From contig JALWYU010000103.1 of the NCBI GenBank assembly GCA_026992635.1, positions 1-34,012 of the forward strand: 34,012 nucleotides of DNA, in the 5' to 3' direction. Position numbers and translations under genes: made by a program. The DNA comes from Bacteroidota bacterium (GTDB lineage: Bacteria > Bacteroidota > Bacteroidia > JAADEI01). Shown one piece after another: positions 25,985-34,012 of this stretch. The notes under the pieces were generated by a model, which worked only from the letters and a program-made list of their open reading frames with translations, made no database searches and was not told where the DNA came from. Position 1 is the first letter of the stretch. Every line of letters starts with the position of its first letter.

Positions 25985-28510
25985 ATGGAATCCCAATTCT
26001 CACGGGATGTCCGGAACTTGCTTATGTTGAGTGAGCAGGAGGCACGCCGCCTCGGACACGAGTACGTAGGCGTAGAACACCTCATGCTGGCGCTCCTCCG
26101 CGATGAAGACAATTTAGGCGTACAAACTTTACGTGCTTTGCATATCAACCCGCGCAAACTCTACCAGCAAATTGAACAGACGTTAAGGCGAACACGCCCC
26201 CGACTGCGCAACCAGCGTACACCACGCCGTGCTTATTACACTCGCCAGGCAGAGTATGTCCTTCGGACGATGCTCTTAGAAGCCCAGGAGATGGGCGACC
26301 CCGAAGCCGGACCCGAACACCTCCTCCTAGCCATCCTCCGCAATGAAGACAATCTGCCCACACAAATCCTGTATAACGAATACGACGTGGACTATCAGAG
26401 CTTTCGTGCGGAGCTGGAATACCTGTTGCGCCACCGGCAACCCACTGCTTCCTACCGCTCCGAAATGGAAGACGACGACGAAGAAGAAGAACTGCCCCGA
26501 CGTCGGCGCCCTGAAAAATCCCGGACGACCGTGCTGGACACCTTTGGACGAAACATCACGCAGCTGGCACGCGAAGGCAAACTGGACCCCGTCGTAGGAC
26601 GCGACCAGGAAATTGAACGCGTCTGCCAGATTTTAGCACGGCGCAAGAAGAACAACCCTGTCCTGATTGGTGAGCCCGGCGTGGGAAAAACCGCCATTGT
26701 GGAGGGATTGGCACTTCGGATTGTCCAGCGCCGCGTTCCTCGCGTCTTGCTCAACAAAGAGATTTACCAGCTGGATATGGCGTCTGTGGTGGCAGGCACG
26801 AAATACCGCGGGCAGTTTGAAGAACGGATGAAAGCCATTCTCCAGGAACTGGAAAAGAACAAAAACATCATTCTGTTCATTGATGAATTGCACACGATTG
26901 TAGGGGCAGGGAGTGCAACGGGCTCCTTAGACGCTTCCAACATCTTTAAACCCGCTTTAGCACGCGGGGAAATCCAGGTGATTGGCGCCTCTACCCTTGA
27001 CGAATACCGGCAGTATATTGAAAAGGATGGGGCTTTAGAGCGGCGCTTCCAAAAAGTGATTGTGAACCCACCTTCAGCCGAGGAAACCTTAGAGATTCTC
27101 CAGCAATTGAAACCCCGCTACGAGGAATTTCACCACGTACGCTATACAGACGATGCGCTTCGTGCATGCGTGGAGTTGACAGAACGCTACATTACGGATC
27201 GGTTTCAGCCGGACAAGGCACTGGATGTCCTGGATGAGGCAGGGGCACGCGTCCATCTACGCGGAATTGAGCCTCCTCCCGAAATCAAGCAGCTGGAAGA
27301 AGAAATCAAGCGCTTAGAAGCACTTAAGCAGGATGCGATTCGCAACCAGCGATTTGAGCAAGCCGCCGCCCTGCGCGACCAGCTCAAACAAGCCTCTTTA
27401 CAGCTGACACAACTGCGCGAAGAATGGGAAGAATCCCTCAAGAGGAAGTACTTTACGGTGACGGAAGATGACGTGGCAGAGGTCATTGCCATGATGACGG
27501 GGATTCCCGTCCAGCGCATTACGCAATCGGAAGCAGAGCGCCTGCGCCACTTACGCGAAGCACTCAAACGCCACATCGTCGGACAGGACGAAGCCATTGA
27601 AAAAGTCGTTCGGGCAATTCAGCGGAACCGCCTGGGATTGAAAGACCCGCGTCGCCCCATCGCTTCCTTTATCTTTTTGGGTCCGACGGGCGTGGGCAAA
27701 ACAGAGCTGGCACGGACGATCGCCCGCGTCCTGTTTGACTCGGAAGATGCCCTGATCCGAATTGACATGTCTGAGTATATGGAACGCTTTTCGGTATCTC
27801 GCCTGATTGGCGCACCTCCCGGATACGTGGGCTACGAAGAAGGGGGTCAGCTGACGGAGCGCGTTCGTCGTCGTCCATACAGTGTCGTGCTCTTAGACGA
27901 GATTGAAAAAGCACATCCCGATGTGTTCAACCTGCTGTTGCAAATTCTGGAAGATGGGCATCTGACCGATAGCCTGGGCAGACGTGTGGACTTTCGCAAC
28001 ACGATTATCATCATGACCTCCAACATTGGTGCACGCCAATTACAGGAGTTTGGAAAGGGAATTGGCTTTGCTGTGGGAACCGAGGATGAACTGGACCAGC
28101 GTACCCGATCGGTGATTCAACAGGCGTTGAAACGAACGTTTGCTCCGGAATTCTTAAATCGGCTGGACGACGTGATCCTGTTCAACCCGCTTACGCGCGA
28201 ACACATCGCCCAGATTTTGGACATCCTCTTAGAGGACTTCAAGAAGCGCCTCCAGAAGCGCCATCTCCAGTTGGAGTTGACCGAGCGCATGCACGCCTTC
28301 TTAGTAGATCGGGGCTACGACCCGAAATTTGGTGCGCGTCCTTTGCGCCGGGCAATCCAGCGCTACTTGGAAGACGAAATCGCCGAATACCTGTTGCAAC
28401 ATCCCGGGTTGCGTGATGCGATCCTCGTGGTTGATCATACTGAAGAAGAGGGGGTCCAGATTACGCACAAAATCCTGGAAGAGGAAGAAGAGGAAATGAC
28501 TTCGTCGTAG
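25985..28510 (+). CDS. clpC: ATP-dependent Clp protease ATPase subunit ClpC
   Basis: ClpC (841 aa), an AAA+ unfoldase that feeds ClpP and acts in protein quality control. Two Clp-N repeats (about 5-75 and 80-150), an acidic/basic linker, first ATPase domain with GEPGVGKT at 229-236, a UVR/middle coiled coil near 436-480 ([18 protein letters not shown]), second ATPase domain with GPTGVGKT near 566-573, and the IGF loop (KGIGFAVG, near 692) that docks on ClpP. Tail ends in Glu-rich [10 protein letters not shown]. The UVR region and IGF separate it from ClpB and ClpA. Its position after secY is unusual. clpP, mcsA and mcsB are not in the window. Confidence 0.95.
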   Translation: MESQFSRDVRNLLMLSEQEARRLGHEYVGVEHLMLALLRDEDNLGVQTLRALHINPRKLYQQIEQTLRRTRPRLRNQRTPRRAYYTRQAEYVLRTMLLEAQEMGDPEAGPEHLLLAILRNEDNLPTQILYNEYDVDYQSFRAELEYLLRHRQPTASYRSEMEDDDEEEELPRRRRPEKSRTTVLDTFGRNITQLAREGKLDPVVGRDQEIERVCQILARRKKNNPVLIGEPGVGKTAIVEGLALRIVQRRVPRVLLNKEIYQLDMASVVAGTKYRGQFEERMKAILQELEKNKNIILFIDELHTIVGAGSATGSLDASNIFKPALARGEIQVIGASTLDEYRQYIEKDGALERRFQKVIVNPPSAEETLEILQQLKPRYEEFHHVRYTDDALRACVELTERYITDRFQPDKALDVLDEAGARVHLRGIEPPPEIKQLEEEIKRLEALKQDAIRNQRFEQAAALRDQLKQASLQLTQLREEWEESLKRKYFTVTEDDVAEVIAMMTGIPVQRITQSEAERLRHLREALKRHIVGQDEAIEKVVRAIQRNRLGLKDPRRPIASFIFLGPTGVGKTELARTIARVLFDSEDALIRIDMSEYMERFSVSRLIGAPPGYVGYEEGGQLTERVRRRPYSVVLLDEIEKAHPDVFNLLLQILEDGHLTDSLGRRVDFRNTIIIMTSNIGARQLQEFGKGIGFAVGTEDELDQRTRSVIQQALKRTFAPEFLNRLDDVILFNPLTREHIAQILDILLEDFKKRLQKRHLQLELTERMHAFLVDRGYDPKFGARPLRRAIQRYLEDEIAEYLLQHPGLRDAILVVDHTEEEGVQITHKILEEEEEEMTSS

Positions 28511-28665
28511 CGTGTTCATACGACCTTTTTGCCGATGCCCATTGAGAACACGCGAGTTCGGACCACGTTGCTCTGCTCAACCTGACAAGGTTGATACGGG
28601 GAAGACAAGGACATTTTTTGAATGTCCGGGAATTATGCCGGATCCGAAATGAACAGGCTTCGCCA
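28511..28665 (+). other. Hairpin-rich leader between clpC and the MFS gene
   Basis: Three inverted repeats in 155 bases: CGTGTTC 28511-28517 with GAACACG 28546-28552; TCAACCT 28577-28583 with AGGTTGA 28588-28594 (four-base loop); GGACAT 28609-28614 with ATGTCC 28622-28627. None is followed by a clear T-run in the plus direction. They may end clpC mRNA or form a leader of the transporter mRNA. Confidence 0.4.
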
Positions 28666-29793
28666 ATGGCACACGTAGTACTGATCAGTATGTTCCTTTT
28701 GTTTCTGCGAATGTTTGGTTTGTTTTTAGTCATTCCTGTATTCAGTGCTGGCGCATTGCAATATAGTGGGGCAACTGATGTATGGGCAGGACTTGCAATG
28801 GGTAGCTATGGTATCACACAAGCCCTGATGCAACTGCCGATGGGCTGGCTGGCAGAACGCCTTTCATTGCGGACAGCACTGCTCGTGGGATTAAGTTTGT
28901 TTGTCATAGGGAGTCTATGGGCATATGAAACCTCAACGATTTATGGACTGATTGGTGCACGGCTCGTACAGGGGATGGGCGCCATCGCAGGTTTGGTAAT
29001 GGGCTGGCTGACCACGACAGTTCCAGAGGGATGGCGCGCCCGTGCATACATGTTGCAGGGGATGGCTGTAGGTGCCGGCATCTTTGGCGGACTCCTTGCC
29101 GCTCCCTGGCTATACCGGTGGTTGGGCTTTCGCCCACTGTTCTTACTGTTGGCAGGGGCAGGTTTCCTCTCACTAATTCTCGTTCTGATAGGAATTCGCC
29201 ATGAGCGATCTGCCCAGCCCGCTTCTCCAGATGTACAGCACTCAATATGGCATGTATTGCCTTATTTATTGATGACTGGCAGTTCAGCATTTTTGCTTCA
29301 GTTTTTGTTTTTTGGGATGCCCAGGGTGTTTGCCACGGCACTCCGCCAGATCTACGGCGTTGCAATGGTTGTAGCCTTGCTGGGCTATCCGCTCCTGACC
29401 TGGTTTGAACGACGCAGGAAATACTTTGTAGCAACAGTGTTTGCCTGGGTGTTGTTTACAGTGGGTACGGGGCTGGGTGTTCATTTTCTGTTTTCCTGGG
29501 TTCCATGGTGGTGGCTGGCAGGATGCACGGCTTGCAGTTTGCTGGGCTACTCTATGATTCAACCGGCGGTGGCGGCACTCCTTGCCCGAAAGGGACGTGC
29601 ACTCATTCATATGAGCGCTAACCAGATGGCAATGTCCGCGGGTGCCGGCGCCGGAGGGATTGTTGCCGGATGGCTATGGCAATGGCACTCATCCCATGTT
29701 GATGGACTTGTCTTTGGCGTGCTTGCTGGCTTGTTCTCTTTGAATTTGTTCTGGTTATGGAAAGACCTTCTTCATTCGCGACAACCTCATTAA
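28666..29793 (+). CDS. Major facilitator superfamily transporter
   Basis: A 375-residue membrane protein with about 11-12 helices. The N-terminal half has LRMFGLFLVIPVFSAGALQY, the motif-A-like GWLAERLSLRTALLVG between TM2 and TM3, and GARLVQGMGAIAG in TM4, resembling the YajR-type drug/unknown-substrate MFS group. The start ATG 28666 gives a normal N-terminus (MAHVVLISMFLLF); an in-frame TTG at 28591 would add 25 hydrophilic residues and is less likely. T/G-rich codon use matches the right half of the window. Substrate is unknown. It is 25 bases upstream of sufS. Confidence 0.85.
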   Translation: MAHVVLISMFLLFLRMFGLFLVIPVFSAGALQYSGATDVWAGLAMGSYGITQALMQLPMGWLAERLSLRTALLVGLSLFVIGSLWAYETSTIYGLIGARLVQGMGAIAGLVMGWLTTTVPEGWRARAYMLQGMAVGAGIFGGLLAAPWLYRWLGFRPLFLLLAGAGFLSLILVLIGIRHERSAQPASPDVQHSIWHVLPYLLMTGSSAFLLQFLFFGMPRVFATALRQIYGVAMVVALLGYPLLTWFERRRKYFVATVFAWVLFTVGTGLGVHFLFSWVPWWWLAGCTACSLLGYSMIQPAVAALLARKGRALIHMSANQMAMSAGAGAGGIVAGWLWQWHSSHVDGLVFGVLAGLFSLNLFWLWKDLLHSRQPH

Positions 29794-29818
29794 CTTTTGC
29801 AATAAAGTGGACTGGATC

Positions 29819-31138
29819 ATGGTCGGAGAGGTCAGACCGGGAACAGAAGCACCAAACACCCATTCTGAAAGGAACAAGGGGGTTGGGAACGGTCTGAGTA
29901 CGCCGTCTCCCTTTTCAGTGTATGCGATTCGTGCACAATTCCCTGTTTTGCACAGGGCTATGCATGGCAAGCCGCTAATCTATCTGGATAACGCTGCGTC
30001 CACACAGAAGCCCCAGGTCGTGATTGATACGCTGGTCCGCTTTTACTCCACCACATACAGCAATGTCCATCGGGGAGCCTATGCATTAAGCGAAGAGGCG
30101 ACTGCCCGGTATGAAGAAGCCCGTCAGATTGTGGCACGCTTCTTAGGCGCACGCTCCTGGCGAGAGATTGTTTTTGTCCGGGGGGCAACAGAAGGCATTA
30201 ACCTCCTGGCATTTTCCTTAGGTGAGTACTTTCTGCGGGAAGGAGATACGGTGGTCGTTACAGAGATGGAGCACCACTCCAATTTAGTGCCCTGGCAAAT
30301 GGCTTGTGCCCGGAAAGGTGCGCACCTGCGGGTTGTTCCCCTTCGTGAGGATGGCGATCTGGACCTGGATCAGCTGGAAACCCTCCTTGCTCAGAAACCG
30401 AAAATCCTGGCTGTTACGCATGTGTCCAATTCGCTGGGTACGGTCAATCCCATTCGTCAGATCGTGGAAATTGCCCATGCTTATGGTGTGGTGGTGGTGG
30501 TAGATGGTGCCCAGGCAGTTGCGCATGTTCCGGTCAACGTTCAGGAGCTGGACTGTGATTTCTATGTGTTTTCCGGGCATAAGATTTATGGTCCGACGGG
30601 GATTGGCGTGGTCTACGGTAAGGAAGAGTGGCTGGACCGACTGCCGCCGTACCAGGGTGGCGGTGAGATGATCCGGGAAGTCACCTTTGAAAAAACCACC
30701 TACAACGATATTCCCTATCGGTTTGAAGCCGGTACGCCCAACATTGTGGATGCGGTGGGGTTAGGTGCGGCATTGCAATTTGTGGAGTTAACGGGTCGTG
30801 AGCAGATCTTCCGCCATGAAGACCAGTTAATCAAGGAGTTAGAAAAGGGGCTGCGCGCGATACAGGGTGTCCGTGTGCTGGGTGCACCCCAAAAACGTGT
30901 GGCGGCAATCTCGTTTGTCGTTGAAGGCGTACATGCCCACGATATTGGAACAGGCTTGGATTTACACGGCATTTGTGTGCGGACTGGGCACCACTGTACA
31001 CAGCCTGTAATGCGCTTTTATGGGGTACCGGCAACGGTTCGTCCTTCCTTAGCCATGTACAACACGCGCGAGGAAATAGAACGCTTTCTGGCGGCGCTGG
31101 AAGAAGTCATTGCCTTTTTCCGGCGTGGCTCTGCTTAA
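29819..31138 (+). CDS. sufS: Cysteine desulfurase SufS
   Basis: A PLP enzyme (439 aa from ATG 29819) that takes sulfur from cysteine for Fe-S clusters. Family landmarks: IRAQFPVLHRAMHGKPLIYL, DNAASTQKPQVV, the SNVHRGAY region, TEMEHHSNLVPWQ, the PLP-lysine in FSGHKIYGPTG (K255), and the active cysteine in RTGHHCTQPVM (C393). About 30 residues precede the usual start; a GTG at 29807 is an earlier alternative, and a GTG just before YAIRAQF a later one. It pairs with sufU 12 bases downstream, the arrangement of the SufS-SufU system. sufBCD are not in the window. Confidence 0.95.
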   Translation: MVGEVRPGTEAPNTHSERNKGVGNGLSTPSPFSVYAIRAQFPVLHRAMHGKPLIYLDNAASTQKPQVVIDTLVRFYSTTYSNVHRGAYALSEEATARYEEARQIVARFLGARSWREIVFVRGATEGINLLAFSLGEYFLREGDTVVVTEMEHHSNLVPWQMACARKGAHLRVVPLREDGDLDLDQLETLLAQKPKILAVTHVSNSLGTVNPIRQIVEIAHAYGVVVVVDGAQAVAHVPVNVQELDCDFYVFSGHKIYGPTGIGVVYGKEEWLDRLPPYQGGGEMIREVTFEKTTYNDIPYRFEAGTPNIVDAVGLGAALQFVELTGREQIFRHEDQLIKELEKGLRAIQGVRVLGAPQKRVAAISFVVEGVHAHDIGTGLDLHGICVRTGHHCTQPVMRFYGVPATVRPSLAMYNTREEIERFLAALEEVIAFFRRGSA

Positions 31139-31150
31139 AATCGCCAGGAC

Positions 31151-31612
31151 ATGAGCGACCTGCAAAGTCTGTACCAGGAAGTGATTCTGGATCACAGTCG
31201 GAATCCCCGGCATTTTGGCAAGCCCCAACAGTGGACGCATCACATCCGGGGACAGAATCCACTCTGTGGTGATGAAATTGACCTTTACGTTACGCTGGAT
31301 GAAGAAAAGCAGGTCATTCGGTCCATCCATTTTGATGGGCAGGGATGTTCTATCAGTATTGCCAGTGCGTCGTTTATGGCGGAGCATTTGAGCGGGAAGT
31401 CGCGTACGGAAGCCCTTACGTGGATTCAGCGATTTTTCCAAATGGTCAAAACACCATTCACTGAGCCCCTGAACGAAGAAGAATATGGCGATCTGATTGT
31501 ATTTGGTGGTGTTCGTGCATTTCCCTCGCGTGTGAAATGCGCTACTCTGGCTTGGCACGCATTAGAATCGGTATTGAAAGGAGAAGGAAAAGAAGTCATC
31601 ACGACCGAATAG
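31151..31612 (+). CDS. sufU: SufU-type sulfur acceptor/scaffold protein
   Basis: A 153-residue IscU-fold protein. Zinc/sulfur-site residues C39, D41, C66 and C130 are all present (NPLCGDEID, GQGCSISIAS, RVKCATLAW), and the insertion between C66 and the last cysteine typical of SufU rather than IscU is seen. SufU activates SufS and accepts the persulfide. It sits 12 bases after sufS, so both are likely on one mRNA, ended by the hairpins downstream. Confidence 0.95.
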   Translation: MSDLQSLYQEVILDHSRNPRHFGKPQQWTHHIRGQNPLCGDEIDLYVTLDEEKQVIRSIHFDGQGCSISIASASFMAEHLSGKSRTEALTWIQRFFQMVKTPFTEPLNEEEYGDLIVFGGVRAFPSRVKCATLAWHALESVLKGEGKEVITTE

Positions 31613-31682
31613 GAAAGTCCCAAACCGGTTGGTTGCTTCCTTTTCCCTGTGTGCTTGTACAATTTGTGCTGGCGTGGAACAT

Positions 31683-31790
31683 GTGCTGACTGAGCACGCA
31701 AACCCGTTCATCGGGAACTTTTTGACCTGCTCAAAGCCAGTGCGAGCTTCGTGGCTTAAACGCCTGAACCTGCCCGGGTAGGGCTCAGGG
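31683..31790 (+). ncRNA. Candidate structured RNA: row of hairpins downstream of sufU
   Basis: Between two convergent genes lie four stems in just over 100 bases: GTGCT/AGCAC (31683-31697), CCCG/CGGG (31703-31715, followed by AACTTTTT so possibly the sufU terminator), AAGCCA/TGGCTT (31734-31757) with an inner CGA/TCG, and CCTGA/TCAGG (31763-31789) enclosing CCTGC-CCGG-GTAGG. A strong terminator follows at 31802. TACAAT near 31669 could be a -10 element. I cannot match it to SRP, tmRNA, RNase P or 6S RNA. Could also be only the 3-prime end of the suf mRNA. Confidence 0.3.
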
Positions 31791-31801
31791 AATCAGATGG
31801 A

Positions 31802-31857
31802 GGTCCCCCTTTACCCTCCTTGTTTTCCGGGTGGGCAAGGGGGACCCTCTTTTCCTT
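31802..31857 (+). terminator. Intrinsic terminator, plus direction
   Basis: GGTCCCCCTT (31802-31811) pairs perfectly with AAGGGGGACC (31837-31846), and CTCTTTTCCTT follows. The loop is 25 bases and may fold further. It would stop transcription from sufU or the candidate RNA before the convergent surface-protein gene ending at 31878. The T-rich run is on the plus side only. Confidence 0.65.
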
Positions 31858-31877
31858 CACAAAGCTGTGTGTTGCGG

Positions 31878-33741
31878 TCAATCAGTCTGCGCATAGTAGA
31901 AGAACCGAAGGAGGGCTCGCTGTCCCGATACAGTCTCAACGACCAGGAAATAGATTCCTGAATGCTCCGGAGCGGGTAAAACCATAGCTGGAGTCCGACT
32001 GCCAGAACCTGTAGCCATAGCGAGCATACGCCCATCTATGGTTTGGAGCCAGGCATGCTTAAGCGGCTCATGCGTTGCCCAGATCAAGATCTGATTCTGA
32101 CGCAATTGCCAGTAGACCAGGTTTGATCCGGTGGAAGGAGTGCTTGTGATGGCGGAAGGCATATCTACCCATATGTAAAGGGTATCGCTCCCTACCAGTC
32201 CGCACACGGTATCCCGACAGGATACGCCAATGACATAATAGCCGGGCTGTGTGTACACATGCATATTTTGCTGGCAGGAGGTAATGGTTCCATCACCCCA
32301 GTAAATGGTACAGACATCGCAGGGTGGAGAGAAGACGCTCACGAACACAGTGTCCCCAACGTAGGCATGGGCACTATCACTGGAATGGATGGAGTCCGTA
32401 ATGATGGTGGCGTCCAGGAAAAGTTCATCGGGACAGACAGCACAGAGGGTATCTACATGTGTAGGCATGGGCGCATGCCGAAAGAGGTAAGAATCCACCG
32501 AAACATAAGGGCTATAATCCAGGAGGAGCAGATAGACGGAATCATCGGGCGGATAAGGATAGGGTTCTACGAGCCAGAAGGGCTGGGAATAGCAATAGGT
32601 AGTAATTCCTTTGCCTGTTTGGGCATCCAGGTACACGTATCCCACTTTTTGCTGGTGTGTGATGCCTGCGATGGACACGAAGCTGTTTCCGAAAAGTTCA
32701 ATCGCGCCGCGACCCAGTCGTACAAAGCTATCCAGGACTGTAATCCAATGGATAGTAGCGGGTGCTCCATAGGGGTCCAATCTGAGGACAAAACCCTTCG
32801 TGTACGGTAGCCAGGGATAGTTAATATAGCCGGCGACGTAGGCGGCATGGTCTGAAAGGGCGGCGGCCAGTGGGACGAGCATCACGGAATCTGTCGTTGT
32901 GAATATCTTGTTGCAATACAATGGGTTACCACTCCACGCGTCAATCAGACATACGTACAGGGTATCGCGGGTATCGCGCCGGGTTCCCGCAACGAAAATG
33001 TAGGTAGAATCGTCGGTGGCGATTGCCTGCCAGTCTACATAATGCCAGCGTGTTGCCCACGCAATTTGCGTGCCCTGTCCATTGAGGGCAAACAGAATAT
33101 CACAGGCACCAGAACACAAGGATGCTACGACGCGATCCAGCCCTCCTTCATGATAGACCAGATCCTGAACGGTATGTCCCCAGGGAATGTCAGGGTTGGT
33201 GACCAGTCGGATCCAGTCCAGCGAATGTGTAGCCATATTGAGGCGGGCGACCAATCCTGCGGTCGTGGCAGGTCCGGTGTAACATCCCCTGCCTCCTATG
33301 TAGACAATGGAGCCCGACAATTGAAACCTTTCATAAGCGGTTGTGGCATACAGGCGATGTGCCGGGAAAAAACAAATTGGGATCACCACCTGCAATCCCT
33401 GTTGTCAACCAGTTGTACTGGTTCACAACCATAATGCGTGGCGTAGAATCCACCTCCCAGACCTCATTCACTACAAAGTACTGCCGTGTGATATCGCCAA
33501 GAGAAGGCGAGCCGGCAACGCCCAGCAACGTATCACAGTGAGCAACCCGACACAGGAAGAGGTCGGGTCCGGCGGCACTGAGTGCGTCTGCTCCGTAGGC
33601 TCTGACAAAGGTAGCTGGAGCACTGAGCTGGATTGCCTGCGCCTGCAAAGCGGGGAGTTGTGTCATTGGTGCGGCAAGTGGCAGGAGGAGCAATGACCAG
33701 CACTGAGGGAGGTGTCCGGGAAGGAGGGTTTGGCGGAGCAT
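31878..33741 (-). pseudogene. Surface protein with PKD and type IX-like C-terminal domains, split by a frameshift
   Basis: Two overlapping frames on the minus strand make one protein. The first (33741-33331) has a signal peptide (WSLLLLPLAAPMTQLPALQA) and runs to NWLTTGIAGGDPNLFFPG; the second (from about 33370 to 31878) resumes as PAHRLYATTAYERF. The switch is at a run of six T (six A on the plus strand, 33367-33372); removing one T restores a single frame of about 620 residues. The body has repeated beta-propeller-like units, a PKD domain (IYWGDG ... HVYTQPGYYVIGV), and an end of about 75 residues with GIYFLVVETVSG that resembles type A sorting domains of the type IX secretion system. It may be a true pseudogene, a sequencing error, or a slippage-expressed gene. 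Function unknown. Confidence 0.75.
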
Positions 33742-34012
33742 GGCTGCTGGATTTTGGGGGTTGGCTGACTTTTCAAGGGGTGGACATTATAAAAGATGCT
33801 GGACTGGATGATAAGGGTTGCACGGGACACGAAGAATAGCGGAAACTGCTGATTATGAGTTGACTGGGTTGGTCAGGTGCAGGGGGTCGGGGTGGTTTAG
33901 GAGAGGGCTGACAAGCGCAAGGGACAGGTTTGACCTGATTCAAGCAGGTGGACGCAAGGGGCTGGGTTTCGGTGAGACAAGAGGCGGTTTTTTGGGGTTG
34001 GTTGGGTTTGGG
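33742..34012. other. G-rich upstream region without a gene
   Basis: 271 bases with 112 G and 34 C on the plus strand. No frame on either strand looks coding. It holds the candidate promoter above and a small inverted repeat CAGGT-TTG-ACCTG. The gene that would lie beyond is outside the window. Confidence 0.5.
33786..33814 (-). promoter_or_regulatory. Candidate promoter of the split surface-protein gene
   Basis: On the minus strand TTATCA (33814-33809) and TATAAT (33791-33786) are 17 bases apart, about 45 bases before the ATG at 33741. TATAAT stands out in otherwise G-rich sequence. The -35 match is weak, and Bacteroidota primary sigma factors often prefer TAnnTTTG, so this is tentative. Confidence 0.3.

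Noticed and set aside
28591-28665. Longer MFS start at TTG 28591
   Set aside because: Adds 25 polar residues with hairpin-forming DNA; ATG 28666 gives the normal N-terminal helix.
31610-31640. AGGAAAGTCC resembling the 5-prime signature of RNase P RNA
   Set aside because: None of the other conserved RNase P elements (ACAGAA, the P4 partner) follows in the spacer.
1-34012. CRISPR arrays, insertion sequences, rRNA genes, prophage genes
   Set aside because: No regular repeats with spacers, transposase motifs, rRNA signatures or phage genes were seen on either strand.

Overview
The window looks like a chromosomal segment of a Bacteroidota-type bacterium. The evidence is an S10/str ribosomal gene order with fusA followed directly by rpsJ and no tuf between them, almost no Shine-Dalgarno sequences, a plug plus beta-barrel outer-membrane protein with a carboxypeptidase-like N-terminal domain, a head-GIN-like protein, a surface protein with PKD and type IX-like C-terminal domains, and a ClpC with UVR region and IGF loop. 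The lineage cannot be named from the sequence alone. The first ~380 bases do not match the rest in composition or coding style and look foreign.

Layout. (i) 1-404: fragment of a sodium:neurotransmitter-symporter-type gene on the minus strand, broken at the junction. (ii) 364-5460, plus strand: compact cluster of ABC ATPase, ABC permease, YtrA-type GntR regulator, head-GIN-like protein and a large outer-membrane barrel protein. (iii) 5465-7387, minus strand: secreted protein with seven propeller-like repeats, convergent with the previous gene. (iv) 7592-9322: AcpH-like protein and ApbE flavin transferase. (v) 9516-11141: dnaA and tRNA-Ser(GCU). (vi) 11180-25786: rpsL, rpsG, fusA and the S10/spc genes through secY, 25 genes on one strand with short gaps or overlaps. 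(vii) 25985-31612: clpC, an MFS transporter, sufS and sufU. (viii) 31613-31877: spacer with a row of hairpins and a terminator, possibly a small RNA. (ix) 31878-33741, minus strand: surface protein split by a one-base frameshift in a homopolymer. (x) 33742-34012: G-rich upstream region, no gene seen.

Genome-scale signals. The tetranucleotides TCGA and GGCC are almost absent: I find 5 TCGA in the whole window, and 7 GGCC in bases 370-34012 against 5 GGCC in bases 1-369. This points to restriction-type avoidance that shapes synonymous codon choice, and it marks the left edge as foreign. The plus strand is strongly C-rich on the left (88 C, 12 G in spacer 7388-7591) and G-rich on the right (34 C, 112 G in 33742-34012). 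The direction of this reversal is that expected across a replication origin, and dnaA lies within the window. Start codons are preceded by C in 30 of 37 plus-strand genes, replacing the Shine-Dalgarno signal.

How the genes work together. The central block supplies the ribosome, EF-G and the Sec translocon, followed by the ClpC unfoldase. SufS and SufU form the sulfur-donor and acceptor/scaffold pair for Fe-S biogenesis. The left cluster looks like a self-regulated envelope module: a GntR repressor controlling an ABC exporter together with a periplasmic or surface head-GIN protein and an outer-membrane barrel.
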